64,000 nucleotides of DNA from Entophlyctis helioformis. Its lineage: Eukaryota > Chytridiomycota > Chytridiomycetes > Chytridiales > Chytriomycetaceae. Every line of letters starts with the position of its first letter. Within the stretch, counting starts at the first letter, position 1. The translations under genes and the position numbers were made by a program. Positions 47,490 to 58,462 of this stretch are shown here, in pieces. The stretch is from assembly GCA_025526915.1 (NCBI GenBank), contig JAHLKH010000104.1, positions 28,744 to 92,743 on the forward strand, given 5' to 3'. Under the pieces are notes generated by a model. That model did no database searches, was not told where the DNA came from, and saw nothing but the letters and a program-made list of their open reading frames with translations.

Positions 47490-50400
47490 TCACTCGTCGC
47501 CCTCGTCGTCGTCATCGGAAATCACCTCGCCGTGCCCACGCAACCGCCGCTTGAGCTCGCCAAGCTCCATGTCCTGCTCGGCCAGACACACGAGCAGATC
47601 CTCCTGCTCCTTCTCGAGCTCCGTGTACTTGGCAGCACCTTCGTCAATGACCGCCTGCATCGTCGTGGCCTGCTGAGCCGCCTGCGTCCGAGCCTGTGTG
47701 TGCCCACACACACACACCACATGTCAGCCCGCCCATCACGCGATCCAGGTCACGAGCACCTGCATCTAATCACCACATGCCACATGACAGCCCCTCCACC
47801 TCCATCCACGCACACGCACCTCGTCGAGCTGGCGCAGGAGATCGGCAACCTGATCGCGCAGACTGTGAATCTCCGCCGACTGCCCAGCAACCGTCTTCTC
47901 GAGCGCTTCAATAGCCGCCTTGTGTTTGGCGGCATCAACGTTGGGCGACGCGTTCTGTCCACGGCTGCCGCTCATGCCGCCATGGCCGAGCGTCGAGCCG
48001 TTTGTCCGCAGCGGACTCGCCGCGTCGCGCGGCTGCACCGTCGTAATCGATCGCAGGATACCGTCTGTGCAAAGAGTCACGGTGGAAAGGCACAGGTAAG
48101 CTGGCACGCATAGTCACGCCAACTCAGACCCCACAAAACAGATGGAGGCAGACGGGTGGTGGGCACCAGACCGACAGCGTGGCTATGAGTGGCTGTAGAA
48201 AAACAAAAGGCAGGCTGCTCGTTGCCGTCATCACGCTTGCATCTCGTCATCATTGGCCATCCAACTCGCAAAAAGGAGTGCAGTCCAACTCGGTCTAATA
48301 TCACGGAATCACTGGCATCCCCCCACACACACCCACACAACCGACCACGATGCCACACCATTCCATCCACAGCCAATGCGGCCAGCAAGACATCATCGCG
48401 GCAGTGACGCATGGGCCAGGCTTACCGTACGTCGCCTTGACAAACTGCACAAACATGTGGTCAAACACCACGTCAGAGCCTGCAGCCCGGCTCGACGGCG
48501 GCGATCCGCTCGTCAGCAGCTCGGCCTGCTCCCTGCTCACAACGTGCATGTGCGTCGCGCCAAACGCCTTGGCCTCGCGCAGGCGGTCGAGGCGGCTCTG
48601 GAACACGTCGACGCCTATCCGGCTGACGACAAGCGACTGCACATTGGCCCTGCAGACCGTGGCCACGGCATGCCAGTCAGCACCGAGTCCCCGCACGGAA
48701 AGCTAACACACATGCCACCGCACCTCGAAAACACGGGCTCCGAGTCGTCGTTGAACTCGTAGCAGATCCCAATGAGGTAGGCCGCCAGGCCCTGCACGAG
48801 CGGATCGATGCCGGTCGCCTGGTTGACCTGCTCCACCAACTACCAACGGACGCAGCGTGTCAGCACATGCCACTGCCACACTCCCGACACTCCCGCACTC
48901 ACAAACTGCATGTTGGACCCCTCGCCCAGGAACTCCTTGACGGCCTTGGGGCAGTCAAACAGCCACATGGCGAGCAGCGACATGAGCCCAACAATCACAC
49001 GCAGGTGCGCGCCTTCGCGGTGAGCGTACAGCAGCGTGTACATGACCTTGTGCAGCAGCGAGATGTGCTCTGTCCATGCTAGTCAGTCAGCCGACGCCCC
49101 TCGTCTACTCCCACCATCACACGGCACCGCACCGCAAGGCACGGCACCCACCTTCGCCCTCTTCAAACTTGACCGACACGGCCATCTCCTTGGCGCCATG
49201 GTTGTCGCGGAGGAGGTGCATGAGCGCCGTCGACGCAAACCACCCCTTGAACGAGTCCTTGCGCGACTCTTCAAGGTCCAGGAGCGCCTGGACAAGCAGC
49301 GATCCAGGCGTCACGACCGCTTCTACATCCCGCGCGAGTGTGAGTGTGAGTGTGAGCAGGAGAGTGCGGGCAATGACGAGACGCAATGCGGTCACGTACC
49401 AGACGATGCCGCGTTGGGGTTGTCGGGCGGCGGTGGAATCAGCGTCGACAGCAGCGCCAACTGGCTGTCAGGGTTCCGGTACGCGTATGCCTATGGTGCA
49501 CTCACGTCAGCGTCCCCCACACACGGCCACCGCACGCCATCCAAACAACAAGCAAACATACCTGGAACGTGTACGCGGCCGCCGCGCAGATGGTGAAATC
49601 CTCACGGCCGAGCATGGTCTGCACCGTGACGAGGAGACTCGATTTCGGCGACCCGGGCGGCTGTTTCTGGCTGGGCAGGCCGGCATGCTCCGGCCGCGTG
49701 ACAACCGTGATGACCGTCTTGGCGTACGTGTCCTGGTTGGCCGCATGGCCGCGGATCGTGTCGCCGACCGTCAGCAGCGCCTGCGACCGCACGCGCATCG
49801 GCACGTGGATCGCCATGCCCAGCTGGAACAGCGGCACAATGATGTTGGACGCACCGAGCGCCGTCTGGTGGGGTATGCGTTTGTATCCACACATATGTGT
49901 TGTCAGTCAGGCAAGATACGCAGGAAAAGACCGCCCCTCACGCACCTGATTGGCCGACGTGTTGGGGTTGTTGGAGCCCACGAGGATGCGCACAAGGTCC
50001 AGCACCGCGTTCACATTGGCAATCTTCTGATCAGTCCACTCGGTGCGCTCGTGCGTGAGCGGCAGGTCGCCAGCACCGCTCTGGTGGTCCAGCGATCCGC
50101 CCTTGGACACCAGCAGCCGGCCCAGCTGCTTGATGCAGCTCGTTTCGCGGAACAGATTCTGGTCGTCGTCGCGTGTGTGTCGGTCAGCAGGAGTCGCATT
50201 GGATAAGAGTGAGCATGGCAAGAGACGTGAGTGGTACCTGGTTGGAGACGTTAAAGTGCAGCAGGTTCTGGATGAGCTGCAGACAGTCTTGCACAATGAT
50301 GCCGCCGTCGGTGGCGCCTTCGTCCAGAATGATGGACAGCAGCCGCTCGAACGCATTCTCGAACGCAATGATCTTCTGGATCTCGGCATTGGACTTTGTG

Positions 50401-51455
50401 AGCGAGATGAGCAGCAGCAGGCCCTCTGGTGGTGTAGGCCTCGTGTCAGCCCCAAGTCTGGCAAGTGGAGAGTGAGCGATAGGGAGAGACTTGCCGTTAC
50501 GGATGATCTCGCGGCGGTCGTCGAGCAGGTCAATGAGTCTGCATACAGACAGCGCCAGTGGGTCAGTCGATCAGCTCAGCCAACGCGCAGACCAACATCG
50601 CACACGGCACGACGCACCGGGAGATGCCCATGGGGCTGGTCAGCACCGCGTCCTGGAAATGCGTGCTGGAATTGCCCAGCAGCGTTGTCAGGAACTGCAC
50701 CGTGTCGAAGCGCACATAAAAGTCGACTTCGGCGAGGATGTCGAGCAGCAGCGTCACGTTGGACGGGTCCTGCACGTTGTTGTCGTTGATACGATGCAAG
50801 AAAGGCGGCATGAGTGAGTGTGCGGTGGATGCGTGCAAGAAGCCATGCGAGAGGGGACGGTACCTTGACGTAGATCTCGGTGAACATGATGCCCAGATCG
50901 TCCTGGTCGTCCTTGCCCTGCCGCCAGCGATGCCGCCGCCATCACCGCCGCCGCACAGCGGCCAGCCAGAGCCAGTCAGTCAGCCAGAGCCAGTCAGTCA
51001 GTCAGCGACAGAAACGCCACCAGCAGCAACAGCGACACACGCAACAGCCAAGACAGCCAAGATAGGGCAGGACAAGATATAGGACGCACCTGCTTGGTGC
51101 AGAGGATGTTGAGCGTCTCCAGCGCCAGCTTGAGAATCTCCACGTCCATGCGGTCCGTGGCCAGCACGTTGATGAGCGCCGTCATCGCCTTGGTGCCCAC
51201 GTCCTATGCACACGGCTCACGCTGTCAGCCCGCCCGCCAGCCAGCCAGCCCGCAAGCCAGCAAGCCAGCCAAACGACGTCCAAGGCAACGCACCAGCCGC
51301 CAGTCACGGGCCAGGCCGCGCAGGCCCTGCACGGCCGACCGGCGGTCCTCGAGCAGCGACGAGTTGAGCACGCGGTCGACGAGCTTGTCGATGGTCTCGG
51401 TGGCCGACTGCGGCTGGCCCTTTTCGCCTGCGAGCGCCTTGAACAGAAACGACAT
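47490..51455 (-). CDS. USO1: USO1/p115 vesicle tethering factor
   Basis: USO1 tethers ER-derived COPII vesicles to the Golgi. The start MSFLFKALAGEKGQPQSATE ... LLEDRRSAVQGLRGLARDWR is the family N-terminus. Armadillo-type exons follow (VTLLLDILAEVDFYVRFDTV, the family-typical SPMGISR, AFERLLSIILDEGATDGGII, DCLQLIQNLLHFNVSNQ). Later come LQGLAAYLIGICYEFNDDSE and VVFDHMFVQFVKATYG. The C-terminal coiled coil (KHKAAIEALEKTVAGQSAEI; TELEKEQEDLLVCLAEQDME) is only about 130 residues, shorter than in animals or yeast, and ends in the typical acidic tail SDDDDEGDE. Roughly a dozen short introns; exact boundaries were not all checked. TMs are absent, as expected for a peripheral protein. Confidence 0.9.
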
Positions 51456-51595
51456 GCCGTGATCTGCGTGTGCGTGTTAAGATGGCGTGTTGGGAAGAAG
51501 CGTGTCGGCCGCCCCATCGGCCCTTTATTGCACAGATCGCAGCACAGATCCCACCACAGATTCCATCCACGGCCCACAGAGTAGACCACGACAGC

Positions 51596-52916
51596 TCACG
51601 AAGACGCAGCCGCCAGTGTCCGCGACGCAGCAGAGCGGAACGGCACGACCGCGCAGCGTGTGTCGCGGCACAGCGACGGCGTGGCGCGCAGGTCCAGCCC
51701 AGGGAACAGCGTCAGCCCGCTCGCGCGCTCGATCGTGTCGGCCGGCACCACAAAGTCGGTCAGCGGCGGCCGGTCCGTCACGGCCGCGTTGGGCAGCACA
51801 AACGCCTCGGCGACCGTCTTGGTGCCCTTGGTGGCCACAATGACTGTTGGCCTCGCGGTGTCAGTCATCCATCTCGCTCTCTTCCTTGACACACACACAC
51901 ACACAGACACAGACTCTCACCCTTGAAAAAGTGCGTCGGGACGGCCGTGTTGGGCGGCGATCCCAGCACCTGGTACCGCACATAGTGCTTGCCGTCTGAC
52001 GGATCAAGGGCCGGCAGGTACAGCGGGCCGGTGACCACGTACACGTCGTCGTACACGGCCGTCAGCGAGCGCACAAAGTTTTCAAAATGGCCCCAGTAGC
52101 CTCTGTTGAAGTTTTTGGCGACCTGCGGGCTGATGTTTGACACTGTCGTTGCGCGTGTGATGACAAGCGTGTGAGCATGCGAGGAGACAGCAGATGAACG
52201 GCAGACCACGGATCCACGTACAGATAAACGTCTGGTCAATCGCGTGTTGCGACGACCGGACATCGGCCGCCGGTACCAGGTGTCCACTGTCGGCATCACA
52301 CGGCTCGTCAGCCCACGTCTCGCACACACAAACACATGCACATGCACACGCACACGCGCGGGCTGACCGTACCGATCAAGCCCAGATCCAACATAGTCGG
52401 CTAGCCGTGCACGGTAGATAGGCGGCACACCGTTCTCTTCAACGAACCGCGAGTGCGATCGGTCAGGTACACCACTACCGCTGCCACCACTGCTGTTGTC
52501 GTCGTCGTTGTTGTTGTTGTCGGGAGAGCCGGACGGCGGGTGCAGGGTCGAGGACGACAGATGCTCGGCAGCCCAGTTTGCGTTGCGTGTCGCGCGGTTG
52601 TACGACAGAGCGTATGCGTCGCGAACGAACACGTCCGTGGTCGGGCCTGTCGTGCATGCCGTGCATGTGTGTCGTGCATGTGTGTGTCAGGTCACTCGTC
52701 GCTGACCAACCAACTCGTGTGGACGGCCGGCTGACCTGGCATGCCAAACTTGAGAAACGGCGACAGACTGCCGCCGCCACTGCCACTGGTGGTAGTAGTA
52801 GGAGTGGACGAGGGCGGGACAGACGGCGCCGGCTGGCGGGTGCCGAGCCAGGCGGTCAGCGCCGACCCGACGGCCGCACCGACGGCAAACGCCGGCAGCA
52901 GGATCTTGGACGGCAT
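51596..52916 (-). CDS. NUC1: Mitochondrial endonuclease G-type nuclease (NUC1)
   Basis: DNA/RNA non-specific nuclease of the mitochondrial intermembrane space. The start MPSKILLPAFAVGAAVGSAL gives a hydrophobic membrane/targeting segment. The active-site motif DRGHLVPAADVRSSQHAIDQ is rebuilt across an intron that splits the DRGH arginine codon. NISPQVAKNFNRGYW matches the conserved N-x(7-9)-N-R-x-W metal/active-site stretch, and YVVTGPLYLPALDPSDGKHY and VPTHFFK complete the fold. About five introns. A Ser/Asn-rich insertion (NNNNDDDNSSGGSGSG) is unusual. The C-terminus (to 51596) after FVVPADTIERASGLTLFPGL is longer than in yeast. Confidence 0.9.
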
Positions 52917-53003
52917 GGCGTGTGCAAAGCCAGATCACGCGCGCTCAGGGAAATGCGCAATTCATTACGTCACACACAGGCACAGACACGGACGGACCGC
53001 ACG

Positions 53004-56000
53004 CTACTCGTCGTCCTCTTCCTCGTCATCCTCATCATCGTCGTCGTCATCGTCGTCCTGATCCTCGGCAGCATCGGCAGCGGCCTCGCCGCCAGCACCG
53101 CCATCGGCCTCCGCCTCCTCGTCATCGTCGTCCTCGTCCTCCGAGTCGCTCGAGTCGTCGTACTCTTGCCGGAGGTGTGCAGGCACGCGACGGCGGCCAC
53201 TCCGCGCGCCGCTGTCGTCGCGCGCAGACCCAGACTGCAGCGCACCCGCCACGCCCTTGGTCTTGATCGTGTTCATCTGCCCGGCGAGCGAGTTGTCCTC
53301 GGGCTCCGAGATGTCGTCTTCGTCGTCCTCCATGGCCGGCAGCGCGCTCTCGTCCTCGACCACGAGCTTGGCGTCGATCGTCTGGTCCGTGCCGGCGTAC
53401 GTGTCCGACTTGACAATCACCTGGAACACCCACGTGCCCGCCTTGGGTGGGGCCTGGAACTGCAGGCGGATCGTCTTGTCCGTGTCCAGGCCAACGACCT
53501 TGCCCAGGCAAATGAGGTGGCCCTCCTTCTGGTTGGCGAGCATGACCCAGTACGTGGGCGGGCGGGAGCCTGGGAAGTACGGCGCGTGCGGCTCGCGGAT
53601 CTTTTCCGTCTTGTCCACCCACCACTGGCTCTTCTTGGACTCTTCCTCGGGGTCGTCCAGCTCGTCCGTCAGATGGTCGCCAACAGGCTCCTTGCCGCCG
53701 TACAGCGAGCGCAGCTTGATGCCCAGGTTGACAATGGCGCCAGCCGTGATCGTCGGCTCGCCAAGCACTGTTGTATTGAAGTCCGTGTCGTTGTCAAATG
53801 CCCGTCAGCAGGCTGGCCGATCCAAGACAATTCGCAGGAGCAGCCGAATATTCTGCCGACTGCCCCTCCCGCCAGACTCCCCACCTTCGTACTTGGCCTT
53901 GACAATCTTGAGAGCCGGGTATTTCTCGCCGACGGCCTGGATCGTGTTGAACTGATCTTCGCTCAGCGTGCGAAGCACAGACCTGTCGCCATCGTTGGAC
54001 ACCACAGCAATACCCAAAGTCAGTCTCTTGCAAGGGCGGCACATGCACGCAAGAGCACGCACCGCTTCTCCTCGTCGCTCAGCTGGAAGTACTGCTCGAG
54101 CGTCGTGATGTTGCGCTTCTTGGTGCTAAAGTGTCTGAGCACATCGCTGTCGGGGAAGGGCAGCTGCATGAGGGGCGACTGGCGGTTGAACAGTGCCTGG
54201 ACCATCATCTGAGAAAACTCAATGATGGTGATGGACGCGCCGAGCCATCTGCGGGCCGTGACAATCTGGAGCATGCCGTTGATGAGCGTGGGCGCTGCCT
54301 CAACGACCTTGATTTGCTCTGTGTGCGTGAATGGACAGACGATGGTTGGATAGGATGGGATAGGATGGGATCGGATGGATTGGGCTGGTGAGCACAGTGG
54401 CCTGCGGAAAGACGGGCAGGCATAGCAAGCATGAAATGAGCAGCAACGAACCAGCCGCGAGAATGGGGTTCTTGGGTACGATGCGCAAGAGGTGGGCGTA
54501 GATGAGCACCGAGGCACGGTAGCTGGAGAGGGCGTGGGTGTCACGGACATTGGTCTTCTTCTTGTCGAAGCGCTCAATGGAGCGCGACTCCATGGCGGTT
54601 CTGATCTCGTCGGCCAGGTCGTCGTAGGCCTTGCCGTTCTCTGGCGAGATCATGGACTGGTACTCGTACGACTTTGAGAGCACGTCAATGAGGGCCTTGA
54701 ACGGCATGATGTCCTTGATGTCGCGGTAGTACATGGCCATGGTCTCGTTGAGCACCTTGTTCTTGGTGACATGCTTTGCCTGGCTCCACCAGCGGGCCTG
54801 CCGACAGCGCAGTGCGCCATGGCACGGATGGGTCAGCCGGATGCACAGATGCGTGCACCGCCAAGCGAGGCACGGAGGGCAGGGCAAGCACACGTACGAC
54901 GAGGATGGGGAGGGTGATGCCAAAGACGATCGTGTAGACGAGGAGCACGAGGCTGGTGTTGCCCTTTTCGACGAGCCACTTGGGCAGGGCCAGACCGAGC
55001 TGGAAGGCCTGCTTTCCGTCGGGATGGCCGGTCTCGTCAAAGACCTTTCTGGCCTCTTCGTCCGTGAGGCTGTCAGGATCGGACGGGACGAGGAGCAGGA
55101 TGTGGAAGGTCAGATTGGGGCGAGCCGGAAGCGAATGGGAGAGAGTATCAGGGAAGCATTACACTTTGTAGGCCTTGGAGATGTCGACGAACAGGTTGGA
55201 TGCCTTTTCTCTTTCCTCAGGGGCGACCTTGTCGGGGTGGCTGTCCAAGGCGAGGGGGGCCGTGAGTCTGACGGTCCAACAGCAATCACAGTGGAGCAGG
55301 CCAAGGACGATCGAGGACGCCACTTACAACTTGAGCGAGAGCTTCTTGAAGGCCTTTTTGATGACCGACTCGTCGGCCGACTGGGGAAGCAAGAGGGGGC
55401 AAGGGCAAGAGAAGAGCGTCAGCCAGAGCAGTGGGTTGTGGGTTGGAGATGGACGGCACGCAAGCGGCACGGAACGCACCGAGTCGACGCCGAGGATCTG
55501 GTAGGGGTCCCAGATGCCCGTCTCTTCGATCTCGGTGGTGAAGGCCTTGTAGACGATAAAGGCAAAGAGCGACCAGCCGAGCAGGAGCAGGAGCAGGCTG
55601 AGAGCCGAGCAGTGTGGTGGTATGTGGTGGTGTAAAGGCGAGTCAGCGTGATGGTGCAGTGGAGCAGGCATGCACCACAGCGGCCACGGCAACTGGCACG
55701 GCAGCGGCAACGGCAACGCACCGCAGCGAGAAGACGGAGCCGGTCGACTTTTGCGAGGCCAGACGGGAGCGTTTGGCAGCGCAGGCATCGCAGTCGCAGT
55801 CGGACTTGAGCAGCGAGCCTGGGCGGGGGACGGCCAGTCAGTGTGATGGTCAGCCAGATGGACAGCCAGATGGACCGATTGCCAGCCAGCCAGCCAGCCA
55901 ACGCCAAGAGCGGCAACGCCTCGTGCAAGTCTGATTGCAAGTGGCCGTGGCCGAGGCGAGTGGTGTGCGGCACTCTGCTGCTACTACTGGTAGTGCTCCT

Positions 56001-56270
56001 CGTGCTGGACAGACAGACAGCCAAGAAGGGCACCAAACGGCCAGCAGACACAGCGGCCAGCAGACACAACAGCCAACAGCCAACAGCCACCCGAGACCCA
56101 AGACCCCGAGACCCGTGGCAGGCGCACTTGGACGAACCCTTTGTGTTGGTCGAGGGCACGGGCGGCTTGACGAGCGAGTAGTAGGTGAGCGGCAGCAGGA
56201 GCATGGCCAGCAGCGTCAGCAGGAAGAAGTTGAAGACGGCGCCGGTCTCGTCGTAGTTGTACTGCGCCAT
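53004..56270 (-). CDS. SEC63: SEC63, ER translocon J-domain protein
   Basis: SEC63 recruits the luminal Hsp70 BiP to the Sec61 translocon. The start MAQYNYDETGAVFNFFLLTLLAM LLLPLTYYS gives the first TM; a second TM (LLLLLGWSLFAFIVYKAF) leads to the J domain, with DPYQILGVDS, then VIKKAFKKLSLK and the HPD motif in SHPDKVAPEERE. A third TM is VLLVYTIVFGITLPILVV. The Sec63 domain follows (MAMYYRDIKDIMPFKALIDV, LINGMLQIVTARRWLGASIT) and a C2-like end with VFQVIVKSDTYAGTDQTIDA. The C-terminus is a long acidic run (mostly Asp/Glu, 53150-53004), as in yeast, where it binds Sec62. Several introns; the frame appears intact. Confidence 0.92.
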
Positions 56271-56406
56271 GGCGGGAGGTGGTTGTTGGAGGTGGTTGTT
56301 GGAGGTGGTTGTTTGGGGCTAGAGGCGCAAAGGGTCGAGCGTGCCAACCAGACGCGGGCAGGCGATCAAGGGAGAGTGAGAGCGAGGAAGCGGGGGAAGG
56401 GGGATT

Positions 56407-57179
56407 TCATTTCTACAGTACCAGACAGCGGGGCAGCAGTAACGGGCAGAGGGTGTGAGAGCAGCAGTAGCAGACAGAGAGTGTTAGCGAGAGCAGCAGT
56501 GGCAGAGATCCACGGCAGACAGACAAGGCTCTTGGTGTGGCTGCGCACCTTGCCGGATTTCTGTGTGCAAGTCAGACAGTCAGACGGGCAAGTCAGTGGC
56601 TGCATTCGACAACCAAGAGGACAGCATCAACAGGCATGCATGCATTCGGCGACCGTCGTACCTTGATGCCACCACCCACTGGGCAGCAGAGAGCGAGGCC
56701 GTAGAGAGCGAGGCCGTAGAGAGCGAGAGAGTCAGCACATGTCCATACACACAGGCAGACACATAGGGAGAGAGCATGCGCCTCACCAAGCGGGCCCTTC
56801 TGGCCGGCCTTGGCAGCCAGCTCCTTGAGCTTGGCCTGCTCCTCCTTCTGCTTCTGCTTGAAGGCGAGGTCGTCCTGGTTGTGGTTGTGGTTGTGGTTGT
56901 GAGTGTGTGTGAGTGTGTGTGTGTGGGCAGACAGTGCCAGACAGTGACAGACAGTGACAGTCAGAGTGACAACCCGCACCTCGTCCAACTCGCCCGGGCC
57001 GCCCTTCTTGGGGGCCTTGAGAGGCTGTTGCGTTGCAGCAAGCAGGTGGGTCAGTGCGCCAGTCCATCCAGCCAGTCCAGCCAGCCAGTCCAACGACCCA
57101 GCCAGCCAGCCAGCCAGCCAGCCAGCCTCGTCTGCGTCTGCTGCCGCACCTTGAGCTTGCCGCCTTGACGTCCCGACAT
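56407..57179 (-). CDS. TMA7: TMA7, tiny ribosome-associated protein in six exons
   Basis: Exons 57179-57150, 57024-56980, 56874-56787, 56678-56662, 56560-56549 and 56412-56407 join to 65 residues. It begins MSGRQGGKLKPLKAPKKG, with the core FKQKQKEEQAKLKELAAKAG and the end GGGIKKSGKK. This is the full TMA7 (translation machinery-associated 7) family pattern; length is 64 in yeast and human. The last two exons are 12 nt and 6 nt (Lys + stop). Every intron is GT-AG. Intron 1 holds CAGC repeats and intron 2 a run of CACAAC units before the acceptor. The protein co-purifies with ribosomes in yeast; its precise role is unclear. Confidence 0.92.
57100..57127 (+). repeat. (CAGC)n tandem repeat in TMA7 intron 1
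   Basis: Seven tandem CAGC/AGCC units inside the first TMA7 intron. Similar CAGC runs occur in the SEC63 and USO1 introns and near 39540 and 63300. Confidence 0.9.
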
Positions 57180-57285
57180 GTGTGCGTCTGTCTGTGTGTT
57201 ACTGTGAGTGAGTCGAAGATTGAGTGAAATGCCCCGATCCTGCTACCTTTTCGGTTTCTGACCAACAACCAACCAACTGGCCGCA
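57180..57285. promoter_or_regulatory. Divergent promoter region of TMA7 and MRPL10
   Basis: 106 bp between the start codons of two translation-related genes, cytosolic TMA7 and mitochondrial uL15, with the CT-rich/ACCAAC words CAACAACCAACCAACTGG just before the MRPL10 ATG. No TATA box. Shared control is inferred only from layout. Confidence 0.45.
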
Positions 57286-58322
57286 ATGCTCCTGCGTCCG
57301 TCGATCCCTGCCCGGCTGCATGCCGCTGCCCGGTTGCATGCGCCTGCCCGGCCCGCCTTCACACGCTCCTTGACGCTTGCGTCTGCCGCTGCATCTGCGC
57401 CTGCCCGCTCCAGGCTGCTCCCTCCGTCCGCCTCCGCCTCGGCCCTCTGCTCCCGCCTGGCGTGCCTGTCGCTGGCTGCGTCGTCGTCGTCGTCGTCGCC
57501 TGCACCACCCGCTGCCGTCTTGTCAACGATCCGCTCCGTGTCGCTCGTCGCCCGCCCAAAAGAGTTCCTGCACACACACAACGTCAAGTTTGCACCGGGC
57601 TCTCGCAAAAAGGTACACCTTCTCTCACCCTTCCCCTTCTCCTTCTCCTCCTCCATCTGCCCACACTCACTCGGCTTCCTCGACAGGCAAAGCGCCTCGG
57701 TCGCGGTGGCAAGGGCAAGACCGCCGGCCGTGGTCGCAAGGGCTTCAAGGCCCGCCAAGGCCGCGACCGGCCGCAGCGCGCCTACGAGGGCGGCCAGTCC
57801 GGCATCACCTCGGCCATCCCAAAGATCGGTCTGCAGCGCCAGGGCCCGCGCCTCGCCAACCGCCTCAACCTGCGCCGCATCTCGCTCGACACCCTCCAGC
57901 ACTGGATCGACGCCGGCAGACTCGACGCGTCGCGCCGCATCGGCATCCGTGAACTGGCCCTGTCCGGCTGTGCCGGCCGCATCCGCGACGGCGTCGTCCT
58001 CTTGGCCACCGGTGCCCAGTTCCTCAGGTCGCCCGTCGACATCGAGGTCACCCGCGCGTCTCTCTGCGCGATCCGTGCCGTCGAGGCAGTCGGCGGCAAG
58101 GTCTCGACCGTCTACCACAATGCAGAGATTGTGCGGGCCGCCATCAAGCCCCAGGCTTACCTCGATGTCCCCAAGATCATCCTGCCCCCGAACCCAAAGG
58201 ACTTGACGCGCTACGCTGACCCTGACCGTCGCGGCTATCTTGCTCCGCTTGCTGCTGGCGCCGCCAAGCAGGACATTATCGAAAAGATCCTGCTCGAGAC
58301 CAGACGCAAGAACAAGAACTAG
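57286..58322 (+). CDS. MRPL10: Mitochondrial large-subunit ribosomal protein uL15
   Basis: Two exons with one intron (about 57613-57687). A long Arg/Ala/Ser-rich presequence (MLLRPSIPARLHAAARLHAP ...) with few acidic residues targets it to mitochondria. The uL15 core follows: FAPGSRKK, AKRLGRGGKGKTAGRGRKGF, YEGGQSGITSAIPKIG, LNLRRISLDTLQHWIDAGRL, DGVVLLATGAQFLRSPVDIE and EAVGGKVSTVYHN. The C-terminal extension beyond the bacterial-like domain (LDVPKIILPPNPKDLTRYAD to RRKNKN) is usual for mitochondrial uL15. The frame is intact. Confidence 0.93.
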
Positions 58323-58394
58323 GCGCTGGCTTGTCTTGATGTCGGATCAGTGGTTGGCTGTTGGTTGTTCTTGTTGATGCGAATACACGCAAGG

Positions 58395-58420
58395 CTATGC
58401 TATGCTATGCTATGCTATGC
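58395..58420 (+). repeat. (TATGC)n pentamer repeat
   Basis: Five tandem TATGC units between the convergent ends of MRPL10 and HIRA. Confidence 0.9.
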
Positions 58421-58462
58421 AATTCCGTCCCTTCATTCCTCTGCCAATCTGCAGACGGCTCA

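Noticed and set aside
52578..54212. 544-codon plus-strand open frame
   Set aside because: It is antisense to NUC1 and SEC63; the Val/Leu/Ile run comes from the reverse of the acidic Asp/Glu codons of SEC63.
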